A stretch of DNA of 64,000 nt from Magnetospirillum sp. 64-120 (GTDB taxonomy: Bacteria; Pseudomonadota; Alphaproteobacteria; Rhodospirillales; Magnetospirillaceae). Below are positions 23,928 to 33,721 of this stretch, piece after piece; the first letter of the stretch is position 1, and every line of letters begins with the position of its first letter. The position numbers were made by a program, and so were the translations under genes. The notes beneath the pieces were generated by a model that saw nothing but the letters and a program-made list of their open reading frames with translations, did no database searches and was not told the origin of the DNA. The DNA is taken from positions 248,001 to 312,000 of the forward strand of contig MKVK01000014.1 of the NCBI GenBank assembly GCA_001898825.1, written 5' to 3'.

Positions 23928-25091
23928 TTAGCGCATGAAATATTGCGGTTCCATCGTGTTGCGAAGCGGTGGCGGCGGCGCCAGGTCGTCCAGGTCCACA
24001 TCGGGCGGCAGGGTCAGCGCCTGCACCAGGGCATCGGCGAAACCGCCGGGCTGGGCCGACAGGTTCAACATGCCGAAATCGTGATCACGGGAACTGCCCG
24101 ACCACCCCCAGTCATTGGGCAGACGCCACAAAATCCAGTCGTATTCCAGCGGCACCGCCCCCAATTCGTCAGCGAACACCAAGGTGATGTCGTTGAAGAT
24201 CTTGCCGGCCTGCAGATAGCGGGCGAAACGTTTGTCCAGGGCCAGACGATAGGATTTGCGGGCACTGCTGATCAAACCCGGCTTTTCCCCAGCCAACAGC
24301 AGCATCCTGTCGGGGCCACGCCGCGGCAGGACCAGCAAAGCCCGGCCCCCCAAAGGTTTGCTGGCGGGAACGACGTGGCCGGCCATTGCCGCGTTGTCGC
24401 GGTCGAAAGCGTCCACCAAGGACACCAGATCAGCATAGGTCCGGTCGCGATAGGTCACCATCTCGCCCCCGTTGGGGCCGCTGGCCGGACTGAACACCCG
24501 CAAGCGGTCCCGGTCGGCATCCAGGATGTCCACCGCCTCCAGCACCTTGTCGACGAAAGATGACAAGGTCTTGCCGTTGCCGACCGCGACCTGGCGGTCC
24601 TCGCCGTCGCGCAACAGCCAGCCGCGCCGGTCGAATTGCAGGACGTAATCCTTGCCCTTGGTGACGAAACGCCCCGGCGCCGCGTTCTCGACCCGCAGCG
24701 ACTGGAACACCGCACTGTTCCGCAGGGCCTCGATACGGGCTTCGGCAAGGTGCAGGTTGGCCATGTCGGCCACCCCGCCGACGGTGTTGGCGTTGGGACG
24801 CAACACCTTCAGGGCGGCGGCGACCTTCTTGTGCTGGCCCAGAGCGGCCATGTCCTTGGCGACAGCATCGTCAATGGCCCGGTTCAACTGAGCTTCGTCG
24901 GCATAGACCGTACCGTTCCAGGCATAGCCGCGCAGGGTCTTGTAATTATAGCTTTCGCTGACCCGCCACCGGGAATCCGCCAAGGAATCTTCCGCGCCCA
25001 AGGTGGCCGTGCCGATCTGGTCCAAGGCAGATTGGGTCGCCGCACAGCCGCTGACCGCCAAGCAGGTTGCCACCACCATCGCGAACCGCAT
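23928..25091 (-). CDS. Lipoprotein of unknown function, paralogue of the downstream gene
   Basis: 387 residues from ATG 25091, where a lipoprotein signal begins (MRFAMVVATCLAVSGC, Cys 16). Earlier in-frame codons would put about 18 residues before the signal. No known domain is seen. Shared blocks with the product of 22813-23919 are YNYKTLRGYAWNGTVYADEA, ARIEALRNSAVFQSLRV, KDYVLQFDRRGWLLRDG and YDWILWRLPNDW. The C-terminus ends in a Pro/acidic tail (DDLAPPPPLR). Probably works with its neighbour in the envelope; role unknown. Confidence 0.75.
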   Translation of the reverse strand: MRFAMVVATCLAVSGCAATQSALDQIGTATLGAEDSLADSRWRVSESYNYKTLRGYAWNGTVYADEAQLNRAIDDAVAKDMAALGQHKKVAAALKVLRPNANTVGGVADMANLHLAEARIEALRNSAVFQSLRVENAAPGRFVTKGKDYVLQFDRRGWLLRDGEDRQVAVGNGKTLSSFVDKVLEAVDILDADRDRLRVFSPASGPNGGEMVTYRDRTYADLVSLVDAFDRDNAAMAGHVVPASKPLGGRALLVLPRRGPDRMLLLAGEKPGLISSARKSYRLALDKRFARYLQAGKIFNDITLVFADELGAVPLEYDWILWRLPNDWGWSGSSRDHDFGMLNLSAQPGGFADALVQALTLPPDVDLDDLAPPPPLRNTMEPQYFMR

Positions 25092-25169
25092 GCATGCCCC
25101 CAAATTCACAACCACACCCCGGTGAAACGCCGTGATCATACACACGTCCCACAGGCATGACGAGGACTG

Positions 25170-25484
25170 CTACACCATCTCGTCGCGGCGCTTGCGAAGC
25201 CCCGGCGGCATTTTCAGGGTTGCACGATCCCACCCCTCGATGTCGAGAACGTCGTCCAGACACGCCTCGAGGACGGCCAAGGCCCGCTCGCCGGCCGCGG
25301 CGATAGTTTTGTGAACCTTGGAATCGGCCCCCACCTGCGCTTCGCAATCCGCCTGATAGCGAATCATTTCCCGAAGCCTAAGGATTTGCTCGGCGACCTG
25401 CGCCGGGCAGGCACACATATAGATGGTGGCCTCGTCGATGATGCTGGCCAGTTGGTTGTTGCTCAATCGCGTCTTCGAAGACAT
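25170..25484 (-). CDS. Small unknown protein
   Basis: 104 residues from ATG 25484, which has a GGAGGGG ribosome site; the frame upstream of it adds no ribosome site. The protein is mostly helical and soluble, with a MCACPAQVAEQILRLREMIR segment and a basic C-terminus (PPGLRKRRDEMV). The cysteine pair CAC could bind metal or be coincidental. No family is recognised. It is 78 bp upstream of the two lipoprotein genes on the same strand. Confidence 0.6.
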   Translation of the reverse strand: MSSKTRLSNNQLASIIDEATIYMCACPAQVAEQILRLREMIRYQADCEAQVGADSKVHKTIAAAGERALAVLEACLDDVLDIEGWDRATLKMPPGLRKRRDEMV

Positions 25485-25606
25485 TTCCCCTCCAAACAGC
25501 CGCGACACCAGGACGTCAGGAAGTCGGTGCACAGCTTTTGAGATATTTGCGCCACCCTATCGATACGCAACCCCAGGAACGGGAACAAGGTTGCCCAGAA
25601 CGGCGA

Positions 25607-25632
25607 AAGGCCCCCGGTTTCCCGGAGGCCTT
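25607..25632 (-). terminator. Terminator hairpin after tRNA-Thr
   Basis: On the minus strand AGGCCTCCGG pairs with CCGGGGGCCT (one mismatch) round a GAAA tetraloop, followed by TTTCGCC, beginning 4 nt past the tRNA CCA end. Confidence 0.7.
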
Positions 25633-25635
25633 CCA

Positions 25636-25711
25636 TGGTGCTGCCGAATGGAATCGAACCATCGACCTTACCCTTACCAAGGGTATGCTCTACCGACTGA
25701 GCTACGGCAGC
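25636..25711 (-). tRNA. tRNA-Thr (anticodon GGT)
   Basis: A 76-nt cloverleaf with encoded CCA. The acceptor stem GCTGCCG pairs with CGGCAGC. The D arm starts GCTCAGTCGGTAGAGC. The anticodon stem TACCC/GGGTA encloses the loop TTGGTAA, giving GGT. The T arm contains GGTTCGATTCC. GGT reads ACC and ACU threonine codons. Confidence 0.97.
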
Positions 25712-25749
25712 GTCTTCGTCGTGGGCAGGTGCCCCGTGAAGAGGGGCGC

Positions 25750-25778
25750 TTTATGCCAAAGCTTTCCCCACCGGTCAA
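25750..25778 (-). promoter_or_regulatory. Sigma-70-type promoter of tRNA-Thr
   Basis: On the minus strand TTGACC (25778-25773), a 17-bp spacer and CATAAA (25755-25750), about 39 bp before the tRNA. A GCGCCCC stretch follows the -10 box, compatible with a stringent-type discriminator. Confidence 0.7.
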
Positions 25779-25831
25779 GCACCTTTTTTCGCCCTCTTGA
25801 CCCAAAATCATAAGCGGCCAAAATACCGCCC

Positions 25832-26020
25832 ATGAACAGCCCAGACGACACCCCGAAAAAGCCCAGCCCGGCCGAACTGCGACGCCAGCGCCAAGCCCAG
25901 GCGCTGCGGGCCAACCTGGCCCGGCGCAAGGCCCAGGACCGCGCCCGTGCCGAAGATGAAGACGCCGAACGGGCCAGCGGCTTGCAAGGGGGCGAAACTG
26001 ACGCTAAAACGGGCGGCTAA
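25832..26020 (+). CDS. Small highly charged protein
   Basis: 62 residues, about half charged: MNSPDDTPKKPSPAELRRQR, then an Arg/Ala helix (RANLARRKAQDRARAEDED) and a Gly-rich tail. It looks like a single amphipathic or nucleic-acid-binding helix. Small charged proteins ahead of cell-wall genes are often retained in alphaproteobacteria, but I cannot name a family. It lies 18 bp before dcd, so co-transcription is likely. Gene reality is supported by position and start, not by homology. Confidence 0.55.
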   Translation: MNSPDDTPKKPSPAELRRQRQAQALRANLARRKAQDRARAEDEDAERASGLQGGETDAKTGG

Positions 26021-26038
26021 AGTTTTTGGAGCACGCTG

Positions 26039-26593
26039 ATGTCCGTCATGCCCGACACCTGGATTCGTGAAATGGCCACCAAGCATGGCATGATCGAACC
26101 CTTCACCGAGAAATTGCAGCGCGAAGGCGTGATCTCGTACGGGCTGTCGTCTTATGGCTATGACGCCCGCGTCGCCCCGGAATTCAAGATTTTCACCAAT
26201 GTCGATTCGGCGGTGGTCGATCCCAAGGGCTTCAACGACAAAAGCTTCGTCGACCGCGAAACCGACATCTGCGTCATTCCGCCCAATTCCTTCGCGCTCG
26301 CCCGCACGGTGGAATATTTCCGCATTCCGCGCGACACCCTGGTGATCTGCCTGGGCAAGTCCACCTATGCGCGTTGCGGCATCATCGTCAACGTGACGCC
26401 GCTGGAACCCGAATGGGAAGGCCATGTGACGCTGGAGTTTTCCAACACCACCCCGTTGCCGGCCAAGATCTATGCCAACGAGGGCGCCTGCCAGTTCATC
26501 TTCCTGAAGGGCGCCAGCACCTGCGAGACTTCGTACCGCGACCGCTCGGGCAAGTACCAGGGTCAGAAGGGCGTTACCCTGCCCCGCCTGTAA
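26039..26593 (+). CDS. dcd: dCTP deaminase
   Basis: 184 residues. Deaminates dCTP to dUTP, feeding dTMP synthesis. Trimeric dUTPase-like fold with the motifs [23 protein letters not shown] (containing the catalytic Glu) and [14 protein letters not shown] at the C-terminus. Start ATG 26039 with TGGAG upstream. It ends at a strong terminator (26611-26635). Confidence 0.96.
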   Translation: MSVMPDTWIREMATKHGMIEPFTEKLQREGVISYGLSSYGYDARVAPEFKIFTNVDSAVVDPKGFNDKSFVDRETDICVIPPNSFALARTVEYFRIPRDTLVICLGKSTYARCGIIVNVTPLEPEWEGHVTLEFSNTTPLPAKIYANEGACQFIFLKGASTCETSYRDRSGKYQGQKGVTLPRL

Positions 26594-26610
26594 AGGGGTT
26601 GAAAACCGGC

Positions 26611-26640
26611 AAGGGCAGGGCTAAACCCTGCCCTTCTTCA
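26611..26640 (+). terminator. Rho-independent terminator of dcd
   Basis: AAGGGCAGGG and CCCTGCCCTT form a perfect 10-bp stem round CTAAA, followed by CTTCATTTCC. It lies 18 bp after the dcd stop and 31 bp before murA. Confidence 0.85.
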
Positions 26641-26665
26641 TTTCCAGATCACCCAAGGACATCGC

Positions 26666-27964
<1,299 letters not shown>

Positions 27965-28960
27965 CTACCCCCGCCACAGCACCATGGCCAGCACGAACAC
28001 CGCCATGCCCACGGTCTCGGCCACCAGCAGCAGAACGGGGCGCAAGCCCAGGGCCGCCATGGATTTCAGCGACGTCTTCACCCCGAGCGCGGCGATGGCG
28101 GTGACCAGGCACCAGCGGGACAGCTGATTGACAGCGTCCGCCACCAGCGGCGGCACCAGACCCAAGCTGTTCACCGCCACCAGCACGACGAAGCCGACCA
28201 GGAACGGCGGCAGCAAAGGCGGCCGCTCGGAGCGGGGGGCGCCACGGCCCATGCTCATGCCCACCAACACCGCCACCGGCAACAACAGGGCGACGCGGAA
28301 CAGCTTGACGAAGGTGGCGGTGTCGCCGGTTTCCGGCGACAGGGAATAGCCGGCGCCCACCACTTGCGCTACGTCGTGGATGGTTCCCCCCAGGAAAATC
28401 CCCGCTTGCAGATGATCCAATCCAAACAGCGTGCACAGCATGGGATAGATGATCATCGCCAAGGTTGAAAGCGCGGTCACGCCGATCACCGTGAAGATGG
28501 TGTCACGTTCGGCTTGGCGATGCCGCGGCAACATGGCGGCGATGGCCAAGGCGGCCGAGGCGCCGCAAATGGCCACGGCGCAACCGGTCAGCACCGAGAA
28601 ATCGCGCTGTTGCCGCAACAGCCGTCCGACGACCAGCCCCAGACCGATGGTGAAGGCCACCGTCGCCACCATCATCACCGGCACCTCAAGCCCGGCACCG
28701 ACCACCTGATCGATGGTGATGCGCATGCCCAGCAACGCGACGCCCAGGCGCAGCACCGTCTTCGAGGTGGTGCCGATGCCCTCGGCACAGGGGCCGTCCT
28801 GGGACAGGAAGTTGAAGGCCATGCCCAGCAACAGGGCGAACAACATGGCCGGACCGCCGTAGTGATCGGACAGGAAGGTGGCGGCGACACCGATGGTGGC
28901 GGCGGCCAGCAAACCGGGAAACTGGCGTTGGAAGGCGGACAAGGAAAGGACCTGGGCCAT
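27965..28960 (-). CDS. YeiH-family putative sulfate exporter
   Basis: 331 residues from ATG 28960; about ten helices. Conserved family segments include LLGMRITIDQVVGAG, VAICGASAALAIAA and IFLGGTIHDVAQVVGAG. UPF0324/YeiH proteins are annotated as putative sulfate exporters on limited evidence. It is divergent from a LysR gene, the same arrangement as yeiH/yeiE of E. coli, so regulation by that LysR is likely. Confidence 0.9.
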   Translation of the reverse strand: MAQVLSLSAFQRQFPGLLAAATIGVAATFLSDHYGGPAMLFALLLGMAFNFLSQDGPCAEGIGTTSKTVLRLGVALLGMRITIDQVVGAGLEVPVMMVATVAFTIGLGLVVGRLLRQQRDFSVLTGCAVAICGASAALAIAAMLPRHRQAERDTIFTVIGVTALSTLAMIIYPMLCTLFGLDHLQAGIFLGGTIHDVAQVVGAGYSLSPETGDTATFVKLFRVALLLPVAVLVGMSMGRGAPRSERPPLLPPFLVGFVVLVAVNSLGLVPPLVADAVNQLSRWCLVTAIAALGVKTSLKSMAALGLRPVLLLVAETVGMAVFVLAMVLWRG

Positions 28961-29055
28961 GACACGGCTCCGCAAGGAAATGACGCTTGCAGTGTGGGGC
29001 CCCGAAGACGCATAAATAAAATACATATAAATTATTGTTGCGATGCCTTTTAAGC

Positions 29056-29928
29056 ATGAATCTGCATCATCTGCGCGTCTTCCATGCCGCTGCCGAGGCC
29101 GGTGGCATCACCGCCGGGGCCGGGCGGCTGAACATCAGCCAGCCGGCCGCCAGCCGCGAAATTCGCGCCCTTGAGGACCGGTTGGGTCTGGCTTTGCTGG
29201 ATCGCTCGACACGCGGCTTGACGCTGACCGAGGCCGGCCGCCTGCTGTTCGACGCCGCCTGCCGCATCTTTGCCCTGGAGGCCGGGGTGGAAGGCCAGTT
29301 GCGCGACATGGCCGGCCTGCATGGCGGCACCTTGGTCCTGGGCGCCAGCAACACCATCGGCAACCACGTGTTGCCGCCTTTGCTGGCGCGTTTCGCCTCG
29401 CTTTACCCCGGGATCGAGATCACCCTGCTGGTGTCCAATTCGGAAGAGGTGGCGGAACGCCTGGAAGACGGCGTGCTGCATCTGGGCTTTGTCGAAGGTC
29501 CGGCGGATCTGGACCGTTTCGACGCCCACGCCATCGGCCAGGACCACATCGTCGCCGTGGCCACCGCCGGCCACCCGCTGACCCTGGAAACCACCGTGAC
29601 CGCCGCCACCTTGTGTCATCGCGTGATGGTCGCCCGTGAAAAGGGGTCGGGCACCAGGGCCATCATCGACCAGGCCCACGCCCAAGCCGGACTGGATTTC
29701 CACCCCCACATCACGGTCAGCACCGCCCAGGCGCTGAAGAACCTGCTGCTGGCCGGCGGCGTCGCCTGGGTGCCCCGCTTGTCGGTGCTGACGGAACTGG
29801 CGGACGGCCGTTTGGTGGAACTGCCGGTGGCCGACCTGACCATCGCCCGCACGCTGTCGCTGATCACCCGGCGCGGCCGATCGCTGTCGCCGGCGGCCCG
29901 GTCCTTCGCCGCCTTGGCGACGGCTTAG
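29056..29928 (+). CDS. LysR-family regulator (YeiE-like)
   Basis: 290 residues from ATG 29056 (MNLHHLRVFHAAAEAGG). N-terminal winged HTH with LNISQPAASREIRALEDRLG, then a periplasmic-binding-protein-like effector domain (about 90-290) with LVLGASNTIGNHVLPPLL. The similarity to CysB/YeiE-type proteins and the divergent YeiH gene 95 bp away suggest it controls sulfur-compound export. The intergenic region is AT-rich, suited to LysR sites, but no single site is certain. Confidence 0.9.
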   Translation: MNLHHLRVFHAAAEAGGITAGAGRLNISQPAASREIRALEDRLGLALLDRSTRGLTLTEAGRLLFDAACRIFALEAGVEGQLRDMAGLHGGTLVLGASNTIGNHVLPPLLARFASLYPGIEITLLVSNSEEVAERLEDGVLHLGFVEGPADLDRFDAHAIGQDHIVAVATAGHPLTLETTVTAATLCHRVMVAREKGSGTRAIIDQAHAQAGLDFHPHITVSTAQALKNLLLAGGVAWVPRLSVLTELADGRLVELPVADLTIARTLSLITRRGRSLSPAARSFAALATA

Positions 29929-29987
29929 GGATACCATTTGCCTTGCGGTCATGAGAGGCTGGGGAAGCAACCTTCCCGGGGTGTCCC

Positions 29988-30755
29988 ATGCGCGTCTTCT
30001 TGCTGGCTTTGGCCCTGCTTTTGTCCCCCTTGGCGGCGCAGGCCGCCGACCTTGTCGGCGTGGTCCTGATGCATGGCAAGTGGGGCAATCCCAACAACGC
30101 CATCACCGTTTTGTCGGACAAGCTGGAAAGCGCCGGCGTCCTGGTCGCCCGCCCTGAAATGCCCTGGTCGCGGGGCCGCGAATACGATGCCGACTATGCC
30201 CAGGCCATGGACGAAATCACCGCCGCCATCACCAAGCTGCGCGCCAAGGGAGCGACGCGTGTGGTGGTCGCCGGCCACTCCATGGGCGCCAACGCCGCCT
30301 TGGGCTATGCCGCCCGCCATGACGACGTGGCCGGGATCGTCGCCATCGCCCCGGGTCATTCCCCGGAATTGTTCGCCGCCCGGCTGGGCGCCAGCATCGC
30401 CAAGGCGCAAGCCATGGTGGCCCAGGGCAAGGGCGATGAAACCGCCCAATTCGACGATTTGAACCAGGGCAAGACCAAGCCGGTCACCTGCAAGGCGCGG
30501 GTCTATGCCAGCTATTTCGATACCCAGGGGCCGGCGGTGATGCCCGTCAACGCCGCCGCCTTCAAACGCCCCACCCCTTTGCTGTGGGTGGTGGGTGTCG
30601 GTGACCCGCTTTATCCCCGGGGCGAGGATTACGCCTTCAACAAGGCGCCGTTCCATCCCGACAACCGCTATCTGGTGGTGGAAGGCGGCCATATGGACAC
30701 CCCCACCATCGCCGCCGATCAGATCGTCGAATGGATCAAGGGGATCACTCCCTGA
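29988..30755 (+). CDS. Secreted alpha/beta hydrolase
   Basis: 255 residues with signal peptide (MRVFLLALALLLSPLAAQAA). The nucleophile elbow GHSMGANAALG (Ser about 98), an early VLMHGKWG oxyanion region, and a late VEGGHMDTP histidine complete an alpha/beta-hydrolase triad. The protein has no recognisable specificity domain. It acts in the periplasm. Its 3' end overlaps the convergent sulfatase-modifying-factor-type gene by 11 bp. Confidence 0.82.
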   Translation: MRVFLLALALLLSPLAAQAADLVGVVLMHGKWGNPNNAITVLSDKLESAGVLVARPEMPWSRGREYDADYAQAMDEITAAITKLRAKGATRVVVAGHSMGANAALGYAARHDDVAGIVAIAPGHSPELFAARLGASIAKAQAMVAQGKGDETAQFDDLNQGKTKPVTCKARVYASYFDTQGPAVMPVNAAAFKRPTPLLWVVGVGDPLYPRGEDYAFNKAPFHPDNRYLVVEGGHMDTPTIAADQIVEWIKGITP

Positions 30756-31482
30756 CCACCCGAAAGCCGATGTCGTAGCCCAAGGACCGCCCGTCTTCGC
30801 CCACGCGTGAGGCGGAACGGGACTGATAGGGCACGAAATACCAGCTGCCGCCCTTGACCACGTGCTTTTGGCAACCGGGCTCGGACACCGCGATGCCGTC
30901 GCGCGGCCGCCCCTGATGGCTGGGTTTCCAGCAATCCAGCGTCCATTCCCAGACATTGCCGTTCATGTCGTAAAGCCCCCAGGGGTTGGGCTGCATGGTC
31001 GCCGCCGGCGCCGGCCGGTGGTCGAAGCGCGGGTCGCAATGCTGGCACACCGCACGGCCTTCCTCCATCCCCGCCCCCCAGGGGAACAAGGTGTTGGTGC
31101 CGGCGCGGGCGGCGAATTCCCATTCCGCCTCGGTGGGCAGACGATAGGGCTGGCCGGTCTTCCGGGTCAGCCAGACCGCATAGGATTGGGCGTCGGCGAA
31201 GCTGACATGGGTCATCGGCATGTCGTCGTCCTTCCACCGCAAGTCGGCCGGCAACGCCTTGCAGCCGCCTTCCGCCGCGCAGGTTTTCCATTGCCGCACC
31301 GTGGTCTCGGTCCGGGCAATGGCGAAGGACGCCACCCGCACGGTGAACGGCGTCGTGTCGTCCCCCAACTGCCCAAGACCGCCGGTCACCGTCACCATTT
31401 GGGGACAGTCGCGACAGTCGGCGGCCACAGCGGAAACAAGGGGAAGCAAAGTCAGCAGCGAAGCCAAAAACCAGCGGATCAT
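30745..31482 (-). CDS. Secreted sulfatase-modifying-factor-fold (FGE-sulfatase family) protein
   Basis: 245 residues with signal peptide (about 1-21). The FGE/SUMF1 fold is shown by ARTETTVRQWKTCA, YRLPTEAEWEFAARAG, GLYDMNGNVWEWTLDCW and VVKGGSWYFVPYQSRSASR. The two C-terminal catalytic cysteines of true formylglycine-generating enzymes are not in place in the last segment, so it is probably a binding or other-activity member. No sulfatase is nearby. Confidence 0.85.
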   Translation of the reverse strand: MIRWFLASLLTLLPLVSAVAADCRDCPQMVTVTGGLGQLGDDTTPFTVRVASFAIARTETTVRQWKTCAAEGGCKALPADLRWKDDDMPMTHVSFADAQSYAVWLTRKTGQPYRLPTEAEWEFAARAGTNTLFPWGAGMEEGRAVCQHCDPRFDHRPAPAATMQPNPWGLYDMNGNVWEWTLDCWKPSHQGRPRDGIAVSEPGCQKHVVKGGSWYFVPYQSRSASRVGEDGRSLGYDIGFRVVRE

Positions 31483-31588
31483 GCCTGTTACACTTTGTTG
31501 CCGAAAAGCCGGGACGGCGACATCGCCGTGTTACCGAAAAGTGGTGGAATCAAACCATGGAAGGACAGGATTTGTACAGGAGGAAGCC

Positions 31589-31936
31589 ATGAAGACCACC
31601 TTGAAAACCATCGCCGTTTTCGCCGGTCTGCTGCTTCTGGCCGGTTGCGCCGCCCAAGCGGGCGACACCCCCAACCAGACCTTCAACTGCCCCGGCTACG
31701 GCCCCGGCTGGCGCCATGAACAAATGGTGCAGGCCCGCATGAACAACACCGGCATGCCGTGCGGCATGGCGGTGCGCGGACAGGGCTTCGGCCCCGGCTA
31801 CGGCCAGGGCATGCGCGGTTACGGCCCGCCCACCAACGCCGACGGCACCATCGACACCAGCAAGTTGCCGGCTTGGTGCCCGTACGCGACCAAGACCGAC
31901 CAGACCCCGCAAAACGTGGTGCCTAAGACCGAGTAG
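31589..31936 (+). CDS. Small lipoprotein, Gly/Pro/Tyr-rich
   Basis: 115 residues from ATG 31589, with CAGGAGGAAG as ribosome site. Lipobox LLAGC, Cys about 20. The mature part has repeated GPGY/GYGP units (CPGYGPGWRHEQM, FGPGYGQGMRGYGPP) and four cysteines. No family is recognised. A strong terminator follows. Confidence 0.72.
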   Translation: MKTTLKTIAVFAGLLLLAGCAAQAGDTPNQTFNCPGYGPGWRHEQMVQARMNNTGMPCGMAVRGQGFGPGYGQGMRGYGPPTNADGTIDTSKLPAWCPYATKTDQTPQNVVPKTE

Positions 31937-31971
31937 CGTTTCCCCCTCCCCCCTGGCTGCTCGGTCAGCGC

Positions 31972-32010
31972 AGACGCCCCCGCCGTTCTCCCTCGGCGGG
32001 GGCGTCTTTG
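31972..32010 (+). terminator. Strong Rho-independent terminator
   Basis: AGACGCCCCCGCCG (31972-31985) pairs perfectly with CGGCGGGGGCGTCT (31994-32007) across an 8-nt loop, followed by TTG. It ends the small lipoprotein transcript and insulates the ABC transporter genes. Confidence 0.8.
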
Positions 32011-32062
32011 TCTGGGGCCGGCTTGGTGTTAACATGCCCGGCCCGTTGCAAGCAGAGAGCCG

Positions 32063-33721
32063 ATGCCGCGCCTGACCTCCCTTTTGCTGATCCTGGCCCT
32101 GTGCCTGACCGCGTCGTTGCCGGCGCGGGCCAAGGACGATCTGGTCATCGGCATCACCCAGTTCCCGTCGACCCTGCATCCCAATCTGGATTCCATGATG
32201 GCCAAGACCTATGTCATGGCCATGACGGCACGGCCGCTGACGGTTTTCGACGCCAAATGGCGGGTGGTCTGCATGCTGTGCGAACAATTGCCCAGCTTCG
32301 ACAACGGCCTGGCCAAGCGCGAGAAGACCCCGGATGGGAAACCGGGCGTGGCCCTGACCTTCACCTTGCGCCCCGACCTTTATTGGGGCGACGGGGTGCC
32401 GGTGACCAGCAAGGACGTGGTCTTCACCTGGGAAATGGGCAAGCATCCCCAGTCGGGGGTGGCCAATGGCGAGATGTATCGCCGCATCCTGGCCATCGAC
32501 GTCCAAAACGACAAGACCTTCACCTTGCATCTGGACCGCCTGACCTTCGACTACAACGTGATGAACGGCCTGCTGCCCATCCCCGCCCATCTGGAACGCG
32601 CCGCCTTCCTGGCTGATCCGGCGCAATACCGGGTGCGCAACGGATACGACCAGAAACCGGCCCAGCCCGGCCTGTACAACGGTCCCTATGTGATCACCCA
32701 GGTGGTGGCCGGCAGCCATCTGATGCTGGAACCCAATCCCTTTTGGAAGGGCAAGCAACCCCAGTTCAAGCGTCTGGTGGTGCGCGCCGTGGAAAACACC
32801 GCCGCCCTGGAAGCGCAACTGCTGTCGGGCGGCGTCGACATGATCGCCGGCGAACTGGGACTGCCGCTGGAACAGGCGGTCGGCTTGGAAAAGCGGGCCG
32901 ATCCGCGTTTCCGCGTCATCTTCAAATCGGGGCTGGTCTTCGAACACGTGGACGTGAACCTGGATTCCCCCATCCTGTCCGATCGCCGGGTGCGTCAGGC
33001 GCTGATGTTCGGCCTGGACCGCCAATCCATGAACCGGCAATTGTTCGACGGTCGCCAGCCGGTGGCCGATTCCTCGGTCAACCCGCTGGACGGGGTCTAT
33101 GCCGAAGACGTGCCGAAATATGCCCATGACCCGGTCAGGGCGGCGCAAATGCTGGACGATGCCGGCTGGAAGATGGCGGGCGGGCTGCGCCGCAACGCCA
33201 AGGGCGAACCGCTTTCCGTCGAGCTGATCACCACCGCCGGCAACCGGTCACGTGAATTGGTGTCCCAGGTGATCCAGGCGCAATGGCGCAAGCTGGGCGT
33301 CGACGTGCGGCTGAAGGCGGAACCGCCCAGGGTGTTCTTCGCAGAAACCGTGACCAAGCGGCGCTTTCCCCATCTGGCGCTTTATGCCTGGATTTCCGCC
33401 CCGGAAAGCGTGCCGCGCACCACGCTTCATTCCACCCAAATTCCCAATGCCGCCAACACCTGGGCAGGACAGAACAACCCGGGCTATGCCAATCCCGCCA
33501 TGGACAAGCTGCTGGACGACATCGAAACCGAACTGGATGCCACCAAGCGCGGTGAATTGTGGCGCCAGTTGCAGCATCTGTACGCCACCGACCTGCCGGC
33601 CCTGCCCCTGTTCTTCCGCGCCGACGCCTATATCCTGCCCAAGGCGCTGGAAGGGGTGGAGCCCACCGGTCACCAGGACCCCAGCACGCTGTGGGTGGAA
33701 AACTGGCGGTGGCGCCCATGA
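32063..33721 (+). CDS. ABC transporter substrate-binding protein, peptide/nickel family 5
   Basis: 552 residues with signal peptide (about 1-23). The SBP family 5 fold is shown by LTFTLRPDLYWGDGVPVTSKD early, the hinge LYNGPYVI, and DRRVRQALMFGLDR in the middle. Longer than many DppA proteins but within the family. It overlaps the first permease gene by four bases (ATGA), so the three genes form one operon. The solute may be a peptide, an opine-like compound or a metal chelate; sequence alone does not say. Confidence 0.92.
   Translation: MPRLTSLLLILALCLTASLPARAKDDLVIGITQFPSTLHPNLDSMMAKTYVMAMTARPLTVFDAKWRVVCMLCEQLPSFDNGLAKREKTPDGKPGVALTFTLRPDLYWGDGVPVTSKDVVFTWEMGKHPQSGVANGEMYRRILAIDVQNDKTFTLHLDRLTFDYNVMNGLLPIPAHLERAAFLADPAQYRVRNGYDQKPAQPGLYNGPYVITQVVAGSHLMLEPNPFWKGKQPQFKRLVVRAVENTAALEAQLLSGGVDMIAGELGLPLEQAVGLEKRADPRFRVIFKSGLVFEHVDVNLDSPILSDRRVRQALMFGLDRQSMNRQLFDGRQPVADSSVNPLDGVYAEDVPKYAHDPVRAAQMLDDAGWKMAGGLRRNAKGEPLSVELITTAGNRSRELVSQVIQAQWRKLGVDVRLKAEPPRVFFAETVTKRRFPHLALYAWISAPESVPRTTLHSTQIPNAANTWAGQNNPGYANPAMDKLLDDIETELDATKRGELWRQLQHLYATDLPALPLFFRADAYILPKALEGVEPTGHQDPSTLWVENWRWRP

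Noticed and set aside
31497..31541. Direct repeats GTT(G/A)CCGAAAAG spaced 33 bp
   Set aside because: Two short copies only; could be regulator half-sites but too little to support a claim.
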